A DNA stretch of 41,217 nucleotides, taken from contig NZ_RCBY01000048.1 in assembly GCF_003838195.1 (NCBI RefSeq), positions 1 through 41,217 on the forward strand. The letters are read 5' to 3'. Position numbers and translations under genes: made by a program. Below the pieces are notes generated by a model, which was not told the DNA's origin, ran no database searches, and worked only from the letters and a program-made list of their open reading frames with translations. The DNA comes from Okeania hirsuta. Lineage in GTDB: Bacteria; Cyanobacteriota; Cyanobacteriia; Cyanobacteriales; Microcoleaceae. Below are positions 26,201 through 34,183 of the stretch, one piece after another. Numbering within the stretch: the first letter of the stretch is position 1; each line of letters starts with the position of its first letter.

Positions 26201-26506
26201 ATGTCTTCAGAAAAAACTTCCACAACTGCATCCACTACTGGAGCAGATGCTGTGGATGAGGCGATCGCTAAAGGAATAGATTTAGATGGTTCTGCTATCC
26301 CAACAGAAAAGCTCGACCTTTATCACAAGGTAATGGCATTAGAAGGTCAACGACAACGGAGTGGGGTTAGTAATACAATGCGGTCTCGTATTGTGCGTAT
26401 TGGGGCGAAGCATATTTCCCAGGAAGAGTTAAATCAAATGTTGAAAGATGCAAATTTTGCTCCACTTAAAGAGAAAGAAATTGCTTTTTATTATGGTGGG
26501 AAATAA
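26201..26506 (+). CDS. Conserved-looking 101-aa protein of unknown function
   Basis: The first ~20 residues are Ser/Thr-rich and probably flexible. The rest is mostly helical and basic, with the segments DLYHKVMALEGQRQRSGVSNTMRSRIVRIGAKHISQEELN (residues about 40-79, quoted as one region) and a C-terminal LKEKEIAFYYGGK. The many Arg/Lys residues and lack of any membrane segment suggest a soluble protein that might bind nucleic acid or another protein; that is inference. A HIP1 octamer in the gene and normal codon use suggest long residence in the genome. It stands alone between inverted repeats of two families. Start ATG has no obvious ribosome binding site. The family was not recognised. Confidence 0.75.
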   Translation: MSSEKTSTTASTTGADAVDEAIAKGIDLDGSAIPTEKLDLYHKVMALEGQRQRSGVSNTMRSRIVRIGAKHISQEELNQMLKDANFAPLKEKEIAFYYGGK

Positions 26507-26868
26507 AAATAGTTTGTAGTTAGTATTTTAATGTTTTTGTTTCAGGGTTTGATAATTGTTATCTCTAAATTTTGAATCCTGACAGGAGGGGGAAGCATTC
26601 GGAAAGAAAATCTAGAGTTTATACTTTTAGTTACTGCCTGAATGTTAGCCCCTACAGAATATTTTCAACTAGGTAAACAGGGGATTTTTTCTATAGCACT
26701 CCGTCTTTTGGCGTTTGACAATAAATTTTGGTTGTAAGGGAACACCGGAGTAGGGAACAGGGAACAGAAGAATGTCAAGAGCGTATTTGCGTAGCGCTAT
26801 ATCTTCAAAATGATCGGGTTTATCAAAATATATTGATTTTTGGTATTACATCAATTTGCAAAAAGAAT

Positions 26869-26936
26869 GTTACGAATAATAAGTGCGATTAAAAGACTTG
26901 ACAGGAGATATCTCTTTGACGAAAAAGATAATTTAC
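26869..26936 (-). repeat. Inverted-pair repeat X, right copy
   Basis: Reverse complement matches 25519-25598, see that entry. AAAGAATGTTACGAATAATAA is the best-conserved end. Confidence 0.8.
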
Positions 26937-26970
26937 AACCTAAAAAATGGAATCGAAGCCATTCATTCTG

Positions 26971-27032
26971 ACTCGGTCCTCCTAACTTCCCCTCCTGGGA
27001 GGGGTTAGGGGTGGGTTGACTCCTAAGAAATA
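26971..27032 (-). repeat. Inverted-pair repeat Y, right copy
   Basis: CTTCCCCTCCTGGGAGGGG followed by GGGTGGGTTGACTCCT, the reverse complement of 25750-25812. The CCCCTCC/GGGAGGGG parts also pair locally. Confidence 0.85.
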
Positions 27033-27171
27033 ACCTATTGATTTGTAGTAAATATTTATCAAACTGGTATTACTTTTAACTTTTGACTTTTGACTTTTGC
27101 CTTGCGCAAAGCACTATAACTGTAGGATGCTTCAACAACACACCCTACATTTTTCTGAAATAAAACTACCC

Positions 27172-29724
27172 CTAACTATTCAAATTCATCTGCTGTCTTA
27201 AATCATCAAGTGGAGATACTTCTTCACTCTCCAATAATTTCTCATTTTCATCACTTACTACATCCAAATCATCCCCATTTTTCCCAAAATTAAACCCATA
27301 AATAATTGGCAATTGTCGCTCATTCAATAACATCGTCCGTAAACAACTATTAATACTAGAAACCAACTGATTATAAACCCCTATTTTCTCCTCAACCTCA
27401 CTTTGTAAACGTAAATTTCGTTGAATTTTTTCCGCAGCTTCAGTCTCCAAACTTTTCTCTAAATATTCCCGCGCTTGATTATATTGCTGCATAATATCTT
27501 CCCCTTGTTTTTCCGCCATAGGTAATAAATGAGTCTTCAAAGTTTGATTCAAAGTCTGACGAAAAGTCTGTCGAATAGTCCTAGAAACTTTCGGCTCAAA
27601 ATCCAACTTCAACAATTGCCTAATTGACGGTTCAGCTTCTACCATACTGCTACAATCAAAACTTTGAGAAGTCTGCAACAAAGTCTGCCGAAACTGATAG
27701 ATAGAAAAAGTTCCTTCATCATAAAAACGGGGACTTTCTCGCACAAACCTGTCACATTCTATCCGCGCCGCACTTATTAATGCCGTAGTAACTACTTTTT
27801 TTACTTCCTTTAAATGTTGTTCAATACCTCCATCATTCCCCAACAAACGATAAAGTTGTCGATAATATTCTGACTTACGAACTCGGTCAATTAAACGTTG
27901 GAAAAATCCACTTACCACTGACTCGGTAGAATCAACTAAAATATCCTCCAATTGATTGGCTAAATAATAAAGTGCTTCGACCAAAACTGCTAATAAAGGT
28001 GCCGTTGCATTCCGTGGATGATTAATAGTTGCCCTACTATAAGCAGCTTCTACAGAAAAAGTATCTAACAGTTCATCTAAACGACGAATCATTCGAGATT
28101 GGAGTTGATTAAAATCTGCTTCAAAAGCATCACATTTATTTGTGACTAGCAAATTTACTTCCTCAGAAATATGTTGATTAAATCCTTCGCCCACTTCCTG
28201 AAGTTGAGAATTCAACAATGATAATTCCTGGATTTTCATTGCCTCTATTTCCTGAGGTTGACTCGCCAAGTTTTGTTGAGTAGCTAAATAATTTTTCTGT
28301 AATTGAATACAGATATTTTGCAAATCATCTGCCAAATTTGCAAATAATTGTGGACGTTTCTCCTCCTTCAGATACCGAGTAATTCCATCCCTAAATTCTT
28401 CTATTCCACTATCTTTTATTAATTGTTCGATTAACGGTTTTCCCCACTCACCTAAAATCCGGACATAATTTTCATTAGGTGACTCAAAACCATGAATACT
28501 CACCGGAAAGTTACTAGGAAGTTTGCGAGAAGTACCACAATAATTGTTAAAAGCATAGACAAATTGTGGCGTTTCCTCCTCCTCATCTAAACCTTTAACA
28601 CTATTAGCAAATATAGTATCTAAACCAAAGCGATCGCCTGCACTTGCTTCTTTAATTAAACTGCCATAAAAACCTAACAACCCACTGGTCTTATAAATCC
28701 TTTCTGTATCCCGAAAATCAGAAATAATCAAACTTTCTAATCGTTGTCTGAGTTGAGAATTGTACCAAGTTTCATCAATACGATTAAACACATAAAAAAC
28801 CCGGTCTCTAATTCCAGGATTTTCTCGCATTTTTTCCAGTAATTCTGTTTCTTCAGTTGTCATATCTCCCGCAGCAGCAGCTTTTAAAACACAAACAACC
28901 GCAGAAGTTTCTGGATGCTCTATTTTGTCATAAGTAATTTGAGCATCTTTTTCTACTGGCGCATCAATTCCTGGAGTATCAATAATTACATTTCCATCTT
29001 CTAAAAGAGGATGATGACAATAATATTCTACTCTCTTCAACACAGCACTATTCATCCCCCGTCGTGCATAACTTGCCGCTTCTTTCAGGTTAGAAAAGTT
29101 AAACTGCTCCATAGAATAAATAGCATTTTCGGCAGAATGAATACATTCCTTATTCGCCTCAAAACCATCTACTAATAATTTCAATGCTTTTGCTTGTTTA
29201 GCCCGCTCCGATTTATTTTCGCCACCTTCATTTTTAATAATTGCGTCGCATTGTTCCCTAATAATTTGGATTACCTCTGGTTGTTGAATATTAGCATTGG
29301 AGTCTAAGCCTAATTCCTTTCGTAAAATTGCTACTTGTTCTTGAATTTCTGCCCCGCTTAAAAATGTTAAAACTACTCGTTCTTTTTCAGGTTCGGCATA
29401 TTCAATATAACATTCTGTTCCTGTAGCGTGTCCCTCGGCACTATAAAGTAATTCTCTTCCTAATAAAGCATTAATTAACATTGACTTACCCGCACTAAAA
29501 GCTCCCGCAAATACTATTTCAAATTTGGGAGAAATTACTTTATTTAAAGAAGCACGAACCGCTGTTGTATCTTGTTGTCTTAGAGTAGATTCTTGATGCA
29601 ATAATTGAAGTAAATTTTCTACCTGATTTTGTAAGTATTGACATTGAGTAGGAATTATATTCATTTCTATTTTATGGTGTGAGTAAATGTCTGTTATTTT
29701 ATTATTAATTATTTGTTGATGCAC
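27172..29724 (-). CDS. Dynamin-like large GTPase
   Basis: Bacterial dynamin-like proteins are large GTPases that act on membranes (fusion, remodelling, stress repair). The 850-aa product has a full set of GTP-binding motifs: P-loop GAFSAGKS at 74-81, the switch-I Thr in GHATGTE (about 98-104), DTPG at 249-252 and NRID at 314-317. After the GTPase domain come long helical regions (about 440-640 and 730-850) and a short hydrophobic stretch near 590-605 (LLAVLVEALYYLANQL) that could contact membrane. The N-terminus as drawn uses a GTG. An ATG at residue 21 (position 29664) begins MNIIPTQCQYL and is at least as likely, because the 20 residues before it look like translated AT-rich spacer. It is a single gene, whereas many bacterial dynamins come in pairs. 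Confidence 0.88.
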   Translation of the reverse strand: MHQQIINNKITDIYSHHKIEMNIIPTQCQYLQNQVENLLQLLHQESTLRQQDTTAVRASLNKVISPKFEIVFAGAFSAGKSMLINALLGRELLYSAEGHATGTECYIEYAEPEKERVVLTFLSGAEIQEQVAILRKELGLDSNANIQQPEVIQIIREQCDAIIKNEGGENKSERAKQAKALKLLVDGFEANKECIHSAENAIYSMEQFNFSNLKEAASYARRGMNSAVLKRVEYYCHHPLLEDGNVIIDTPGIDAPVEKDAQITYDKIEHPETSAVVCVLKAAAAGDMTTEETELLEKMRENPGIRDRVFYVFNRIDETWYNSQLRQRLESLIISDFRDTERIYKTSGLLGFYGSLIKEASAGDRFGLDTIFANSVKGLDEEEETPQFVYAFNNYCGTSRKLPSNFPVSIHGFESPNENYVRILGEWGKPLIEQLIKDSGIEEFRDGITRYLKEEKRPQLFANLADDLQNICIQLQKNYLATQQNLASQPQEIEAMKIQELSLLNSQLQEVGEGFNQHISEEVNLLVTNKCDAFEADFNQLQSRMIRRLDELLDTFSVEAAYSRATINHPRNATAPLLAVLVEALYYLANQLEDILVDSTESVVSGFFQRLIDRVRKSEYYRQLYRLLGNDGGIEQHLKEVKKVVTTALISAARIECDRFVRESPRFYDEGTFSIYQFRQTLLQTSQSFDCSSMVEAEPSIRQLLKLDFEPKVSRTIRQTFRQTLNQTLKTHLLPMAEKQGEDIMQQYNQAREYLEKSLETEAAEKIQRNLRLQSEVEEKIGVYNQLVSSINSCLRTMLLNERQLPIIYGFNFGKNGDDLDVVSDENEKLLESEEVSPLDDLRQQMNLNS

Positions 29725-29948
29725 AACAATAGTATTTTCACTGATTAATATTTCACTTGAATCAGCATAAGACCGTAATTTGAGGGATAAATCAAAAAAA
29801 TATTCATTGGTAATTTTTAAACAAGGAAATGTATATAGTAATTATCGGGTAAGCATTCAGCCATCAGCTATCAGCTATGAATTATTAACTCATTTCTTAC
29901 CACATAATTGCATGGGTTTACAACTCAAGCGAGTCTTTCTTGTACTTC

Positions 29949-30176
29949 AATACTCTGGTTAAAAATGTAGTATAAGTTAAAATAAAGTTGGCTTCATTCA
30001 TTAAAAAAATGTTTGTGTAGCATTCCGGAGGAAGAGCTGATTACTCATAGCTAAATGTTTATAATACTCTGGTTAAAAATGTAGTATAAGTTAAAATAAA
30101 GCTGGCTTCATTCATTAAAAAGCTGTTTGCGCAGTATGACCTAGGAAGAGCTGACTACTAATACCTGAATGCTGAC
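29949..30176 (+). repeat. Tandem duplication, two units of 114 bp
   Basis: AATACTCTGGTTAAAAATGT starts at 29949 and again at 30063. The units are nearly identical through CTTCATTCATTAAAAA and each then carries one TGTTTG-G-AG-AT palindrome copy followed by GGAAGAGCTGA. The second unit decays towards its end. Confidence 0.85.
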
Positions 30177-30533
30177 ATTCTCGACGCAGTTTTGTAGAAA
30201 ATATAAGTACTTGTGCAAAATTAATTCAAAATTTGTAAGTAGATAGTAGGTAGTAGGGAACAAAAAATATACTTGTCTACTTCAGCAGTTAATCTAAAAA
30301 TACTTTTTCGTTAAATATTCAGCTAGCTTGCATTCAGCTTTTAGCTGTTTCATAAATAATGAATATACACTGCTAAGGTCAAGATAAGTTGTTTTTTCAA
30401 TACTTTGAATTATCCTTAAACCGTTCAATACTAATTCCTGTTATAAAGGCAGTGAATTAATAGCTGATTGCTGAATGCTTACTTTTTTCCTATCTATTTA
30501 ACCAGACCATCAAATAAACAATTAATTTTGCTT

Positions 30534-30760
30534 AATTAGGGTTTGCGTATCGAAAGTCTTTTTGCTGGGGTAGGAGACAGGAGAAATGGAAATGAGTGAG
30601 GAGGTAGGAGTAAGAATTTTCTCTCAATTTTTATGCCATAATCATCCCAATATACTAGCTTTTTGAGCTTTTTCCACCGAAAAGCTGATACTTTTTTCAA
30701 AAAAAAACGCTAAAATATTTATCTGTCAATACTTTTAGAATTAATCAGCAAGCCCTAATT
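30534..30760 (-). mobile_element. MITE-like element (AATTAGGGTTTGC ends), copy 2
   Basis: The 227-bp element has one end AATTAGGGTTTGCG and the other CAGCAAGCCCTAATT, a terminal inverted repeat of about 13-15 bp. Its reverse complement matches 18973-19210 along the whole length. No coding capacity. AATT at both outer ends may be part of the ends or a duplicated target. Confidence 0.82.
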
Positions 30761-30830
30761 ATTTCTTGGCAAAAAAGAACAGCACCCCAAAATTAATATA
30801 GACTTTAAAGCCAACTTTGGTAGTAAGATT

Positions 30831-31030
30831 TACCGAATAATTAATAATTAATAATTAAATAATTCTGGTTTAAAGCCTCCCCTTTTAAGGGGAAAAAAGT
30901 GGTCGATATTCGCAGCTTCCCGAAGGGTGGGATGGATGGGTTTCCTAACAATATCCAATCGACCAAGAGAAGAAATAATATCTCCTGATATTCAATCCTC
31001 TCGGTTTTAACCAGAGGTAATTATCAATTA
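30831..31030 (-). repeat. TCTCTTGGTCGATTGG dispersed repeat, copy 3 (most complete)
   Basis: Read on the - strand: AATTACCTC...GAGAGGATTGA, TCTCTTGGTCGATTGGATAT, CATCCCACCCTTCGGGAAGCT, CGACCACTTTTTTCCCC, AAAAGGGGAGGCTTTAAA, then TAATTAT heptamers ending TTCGGTAA. It appears to be the full-length member of the family. Partial right modules occur at about 6505-6560, 25465-25518 and 33786-33823. Confidence 0.85.
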
Positions 31031-31425
31031 TCCATTATCAATTAATGAAATCTACCTCAATTAGTAAAGCTTTGATCTAAAACTAAAAGCAATAGCTGTT
31101 TGCGTAGCATCCTACAGGGAATATCTGATAGCTGACGGCTAAATGCTTACTAATAAAGTCATTTATACCTAACTGATTATGATTGTGAAATCTACTTAAA
31201 TCACTAACAATTTCTTAACTGATAAAAATGATTGTTGGAAAAATTTTGCCAAACACCATACTCGCATCTCTAAAATTATCTCCATCTCTCTTTTTTCAAG
31301 AATAAGAAAGATTTACCTTCTAAAAGATAAGCATTTCCTGCGGAATGCTGCGCAAACAGGAGTCAGCTATCAGTTTTATTACCTTTCAAGGAGAAAAAAG
31401 TAATTTTATCAAAGCTTCAGAGTAC

Positions 31426-31535
31426 GAAATTGGAACAATTCTTACTCCTATCTCCTCTAAATTCCCCGTTCCTCCTGTCTCCTGTCTCCTGTCTCCTACA
31501 AAGAGCAAAAATACTTTTTTCAGCAAACCCTAATT
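31426..31535 (+). mobile_element. Partial MITE-like element, copy 3
   Basis: ACAATTCTTACTCCTATCTCC through the CCTGTCT heptamers to CAGCAAACCCTAATT matches the right 110 bp of the element at 18973-19210. The left part is absent or replaced by a TGTTTGCG-containing segment. Confidence 0.75.
31472..31499. repeat. Heptamer tandem repeat (CCTGTCT)
   Basis: Three to four units of seven bases inside the MITE-like copy 3. The copy at 18973-19210 has about two units, so the array length varies between copies. Confidence 0.85.
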
Positions 31536-31722
31536 AGGTATCTGTTTGTGGAGCATTCCGGAACAGAAAAGCTTGGGTTTAAATCTCCGACTTCTATTAA
31601 GTCGCTTAATTTTAAGAAGAATTTAAATCCCCTTATCAAAAGCTGACTGCTGATTGCTGAAGTACTTAATTGCTAAAGGCTTTTTAATAGCAAACTCAAT
31701 AAAAATTAGAGCTTTTTAAATT

Positions 31723-32412
31723 ATGACTATCGACTTATATTATTGGCCTACTCCTAATGGCTGGAAAATTTCTATTATGTTAGAAGAAACAGAAACCCCT
31801 TATAACTTAATTCCAGTTAATATTACCGCCGGAGACCAATTTCAGCCAGAATATTTGAAAATTAGCCCTAACAATAAAATGCCAGCCATTGTTGACCCTA
31901 ATGGACCCAATGGCAACCCTATTTCTATCTTCGAGTCAGGAGCTATTTTGCTCTATTTAGCTGAAAAAACAAGTCGCTTTATTCCCGATAACCCAAGCGA
32001 TCGCTACACAGTAATTCAGTGGCTAATGTTTCAAATGGGAGGTCTTGGCCCAATGTTAGGGCAAGCTGATCATTTTCGTCAATATGCACCCGAAAAAATT
32101 CCCTATGCAATTGAAAGATACACCAATGAAGCATCACGTTTATATGGGGTATTAAATCAACAATTATCTCAAGTAGAATATGTGGCGGGAGATTATTCTA
32201 TTGCTGATATGGCAATATATCCTTGGATAGTACCCCACGAAAAGCAAGGGCAAAATTTATCAGACTTTCCTCATTTAAAGCGATGGTTTGAAACTATTAG
32301 TCAGCGACCTACAGTAAGTCGTGGTTTAGCAGTTTTAAGTGAGAGTCGGACAAAGAAGTTTGATGAAAAAGCCAGGGAAAATCTTTTCGGTACTCGTCAG
32401 TTTCAGCAGTAA
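31723..32412 (+). CDS. Glutathione S-transferase-like protein, nu class (YfcG/YghU type)
   Basis: The 229-aa protein has an N-terminal thioredoxin-like domain (1-85; YYWPTPNGWKISIMLEE with the TPNG-K motif typical of the nu class, KMPAIVD cis-Pro site near 54, FESGAILLYLAE near 70) and a C-terminal helical domain (90-215; GPMLGQADHF near 108, VAGDYSIADMAIYPWI near 150 with the N-capping box). Nu-class members bind glutathione and act as disulfide-bond reductases or peroxidases. Length is normal. It is a stand-alone gene in repeat-rich surroundings, so context gives no further hint. The start ATG is chosen because it gives the normal N-terminus; the ribosome binding site is weak. Confidence 0.92.
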   Translation: MTIDLYYWPTPNGWKISIMLEETETPYNLIPVNITAGDQFQPEYLKISPNNKMPAIVDPNGPNGNPISIFESGAILLYLAEKTSRFIPDNPSDRYTVIQWLMFQMGGLGPMLGQADHFRQYAPEKIPYAIERYTNEASRLYGVLNQQLSQVEYVAGDYSIADMAIYPWIVPHEKQGQNLSDFPHLKRWFETISQRPTVSRGLAVLSESRTKKFDEKARENLFGTRQFQQ

Positions 32413-32564
32413 TTAATAGCTATTTAACTATTAAGTAGAAAATGGTAAATTTTGGGCGCTATTTATCAAATTGTAAATTAGCTCAAAAGTTTATATTAAA
32501 TGGCTTTAGGAGTTTTTTGATTAAATATACAGTGTCTTTTTTTTAGTCTGCTCTACTTAGTTTT

Positions 32565-32596
32565 GGTAGGGTAGGTAAAAATTTACTTACCCTACC
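32565..32596. repeat. Strong 15-bp hairpin
   Basis: GGTAGGGTAGGTAAA and TTTACTTACCCTACC pair at 14 of 15 positions around a two-base loop, with TTTT on the left flank and GTTTT to the right. It lies 150 bp past the GST stop. It could terminate transcription in either direction or be a small palindromic repeat. Confidence 0.7.
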
Positions 32597-32659
32597 TAAC
32601 CTAGTTTTGATAGTAGAATTTGGCACGGTATTATGTAATATTTTCACCAGTTCAATTCT

Positions 32660-32767
32660 ATGGCTAGCTTAAAAGGAGAAGTATTTATTTTTGAGGTAGT
32701 TACTATCAACAACTCTGGCAAAATAATCTACCGCACCTCTACCAGTGCCAGGCAAAAAAGACCATAA
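32660..32767 (+). pseudogene. Possible remnant of an SUMF1-type protein
   Basis: A 35-codon frame reads MASLKGEVFIFEVVTINNSG and then KIIYRTSTSARQ. It resembles the linker just before the formylglycine-generating-enzyme-like domain of many cyanobacterial proteins (FEVVTVN-x-x-G-x-I). The domain itself is absent. The resemblance is from memory and short, so this could be coincidence. Confidence 0.3.
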
Positions 32768-33453
32768 GCAAGTTTCTAATACAGATTTCCAGCCACTTAC
32801 CACAAAACAGTCAATCTATCAATCTACTGAAAAATGAGGAGAGAAAAATTAGTCATTCATCGTCACATAAATTCAGACGATCGCCTCTAAAAACAACGAC
32901 ACGATAGGTATTTGCAGCCTCAAAATTCTTTTAAGCAATACTAACCCTTGGATTTTTATACCATTTAGAGTATCACACAACCGAGTAAAAGCGCTAAAAA
33001 TATTGAAACTTCGTTAGCTGATTGGGAAAACTTTTCTCCGATTTTGTCAGAGGTTGATGACAAAATTAAAAAATTTCAAACTAAAAGACTGAAATTGATA
33101 ACTAAAACTTACCTAATAATTAATAATTAGAGTTTGCGTATGGAAACCCTATTTAAAGTCCCTACAGATTATTTCGTTTACGGTTTGTTCGGGAGCAAGT
33201 AATGAAAGGGGTATTCATAATTCTGATGTTGATTACGGTTAGTCCAAATATCTTAATTCTGATGCTGATTCACCAACGCCAAAACAAATAAGCCGAAAAA
33301 TCCAGACCTCCATCAACATAGATGCGTTTTCTCAAAGGTTGTCTGAATTCTTTTCCAAAACTTCCCTCCGCTGCAAAAAAAAATCATCCTCAATAATAGA
33401 AATATTGCCCGATCGTTCCCTATGAGTATAGGTAATCAAAATATTGAACCTTG

Positions 33454-33731
33454 TCATTTTCTGAAGCTCAAAAAAATTAGAGGATAATGAGGTTGCATCC
33501 CCTCAAAAACCGCGATAGGATATACATATTGGCAGTTGTTCGCCCAGGGCAAACGCATCTTATTTTGCCGTTCCCTATATGTAGTGTTTATTTGATTTTA
33601 TAGACACTATATGTTGAAAGTCTATTGTCAACAAGCGCAATAAAACCCGGTTTATTGATAATTACCCCTAGTTTATTGACGAGATGCGTTTGCCCTGGTT
33701 GTTCGCCCCTACGCATGACTTTTTATTCAAC
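33454..33731 (+). repeat. Direct repeat Z, copy 1 (interrupted)
   Basis: TCATTTTCTGAAGCTCAAAA through ATGAGGTTGCAT to GCATGACTTTTTATTCAAC, about 115 bp once the inserted element and one target copy are removed. It matches 33969-34082, with a reading frame of 22 codons in common. Confidence 0.88.
33545..33697. mobile_element. 153-bp MITE with perfect terminal repeats and target duplication
   Basis: The ends CAGGGCAAACGCATCT (33545-33560) and AGATGCGTTTGCCCTG (33682-33697) are perfect 16-bp inverted repeats. The 10-mer GTTGTTCGCC is present directly on both sides (33535-33544 and 33698-33707). The related repeat at 33969-34082 has no insertion at the corresponding place and so shows the empty site. 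The inside contains an imperfect palindrome (ATATGTAGTG...CACTATAT) and no gene. A larger element with the same ends elsewhere in the genome would be the source of transposase. Confidence 0.92.
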
Positions 33732-33968
33732 AAAAAAAAGTGAAACAGATTTTTATTTGCTCTCAAAAATGCCTCCTGACCAAAAAATAAGGTCTCAAGC
33801 CTCCCCTTTCAATGGGATGAAAAAAAATCAAGTTCAATATTTCAATTCCGATGCTTTCCTGTGGAATGCTCCGCAAACAGGCAGAGGTACTGATAACTGA
33901 TAACTGAAATGACCCTGAATCAGCAGATAAAGCGCAGGACTCCTTCTTGAGTTTAAGTTGCACTTTTT

Positions 33969-34082
33969 CATTTTCTGAAGCTCAAAAAATTAGAGAATAA
34001 TGAGGTTGCATCTTCTCAAAAATCGTGATAAGGTATATAAAGTTTTAGTCACTCGTCCCTTCGCATGACTTTTTATTCAACC
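33969..34082 (+). repeat. Direct repeat Z, copy 2 (uninterrupted)
   Basis: Second copy of repeat Z. It carries an uninterrupted 22-codon frame (34000-34068) that begins ATGAGGTTGCAT and ends TTCGCATGA. See the related copy for comparison. Confidence 0.88.
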
Positions 34083-34183
34083 ACAACCCAGGAAATATAA
34101 ATTATATATGTAAGGTTAGAACATATCAAAAGCTCAAAACTCAGACAAAGCAAGCTTATTCCTTCGCACACCTTAAGCTCAAA

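Larger units (their letters stand above)
26507..27171. other. Spacer with right-hand copies of inverted repeats
   Basis: 665 bp without a gene. It holds repeat X right copy (26869-26936), repeat Y right copy (26971-27032), a TTTTGAC heptamer array (27073-27099) and two short GCG-TAGCGCTATA-type fragments (about 26780-26803 and 27100-27121). Confidence 0.65.
29725..31722. other. 2-kb gene-free stretch packed with repeats
   Basis: It contains a 114-bp tandem duplication (29949-30176), TGTTTGCG copies (30010, 30121, 31094, 31336, 31542), a complete MITE-like element (30534-30760), the inverted TCTCTTGGTCGATTGG element (30831-31030), a partial MITE-like copy (31426-31535) and, at about 31574-31660, a GGGTTTAAAT-type hairpin with a GCTGACTGCTG heptamer tail. 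The short open frames here (29780-29962, 31345-31533) lie in repeats. Confidence 0.65.
32413..34183. other. 1.8-kb gene-poor stretch with relics and mobile elements
   Basis: No intact gene of normal size. It contains a strong hairpin (32565-32596), a possible gene relic (32660-32767), a fragment resembling one end of the AATTAGGGTTTGCG elements (33124-33145), a decayed protein-like stretch near 33205-33420, a pair of direct repeats (33454-33731 and 33969-34082) with a 153-bp insertion in the first, a repeat R-module (about 33786-33823) and a TGTTTGCG copy (33857-33882). Confidence 0.65.

Noticed and set aside
33625-33963. Open frames of 91 and 66 aa
   Set aside because: One runs through the MITE end, direct repeat and other repeats; the other is antisense to the same repeats. 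No protein features.
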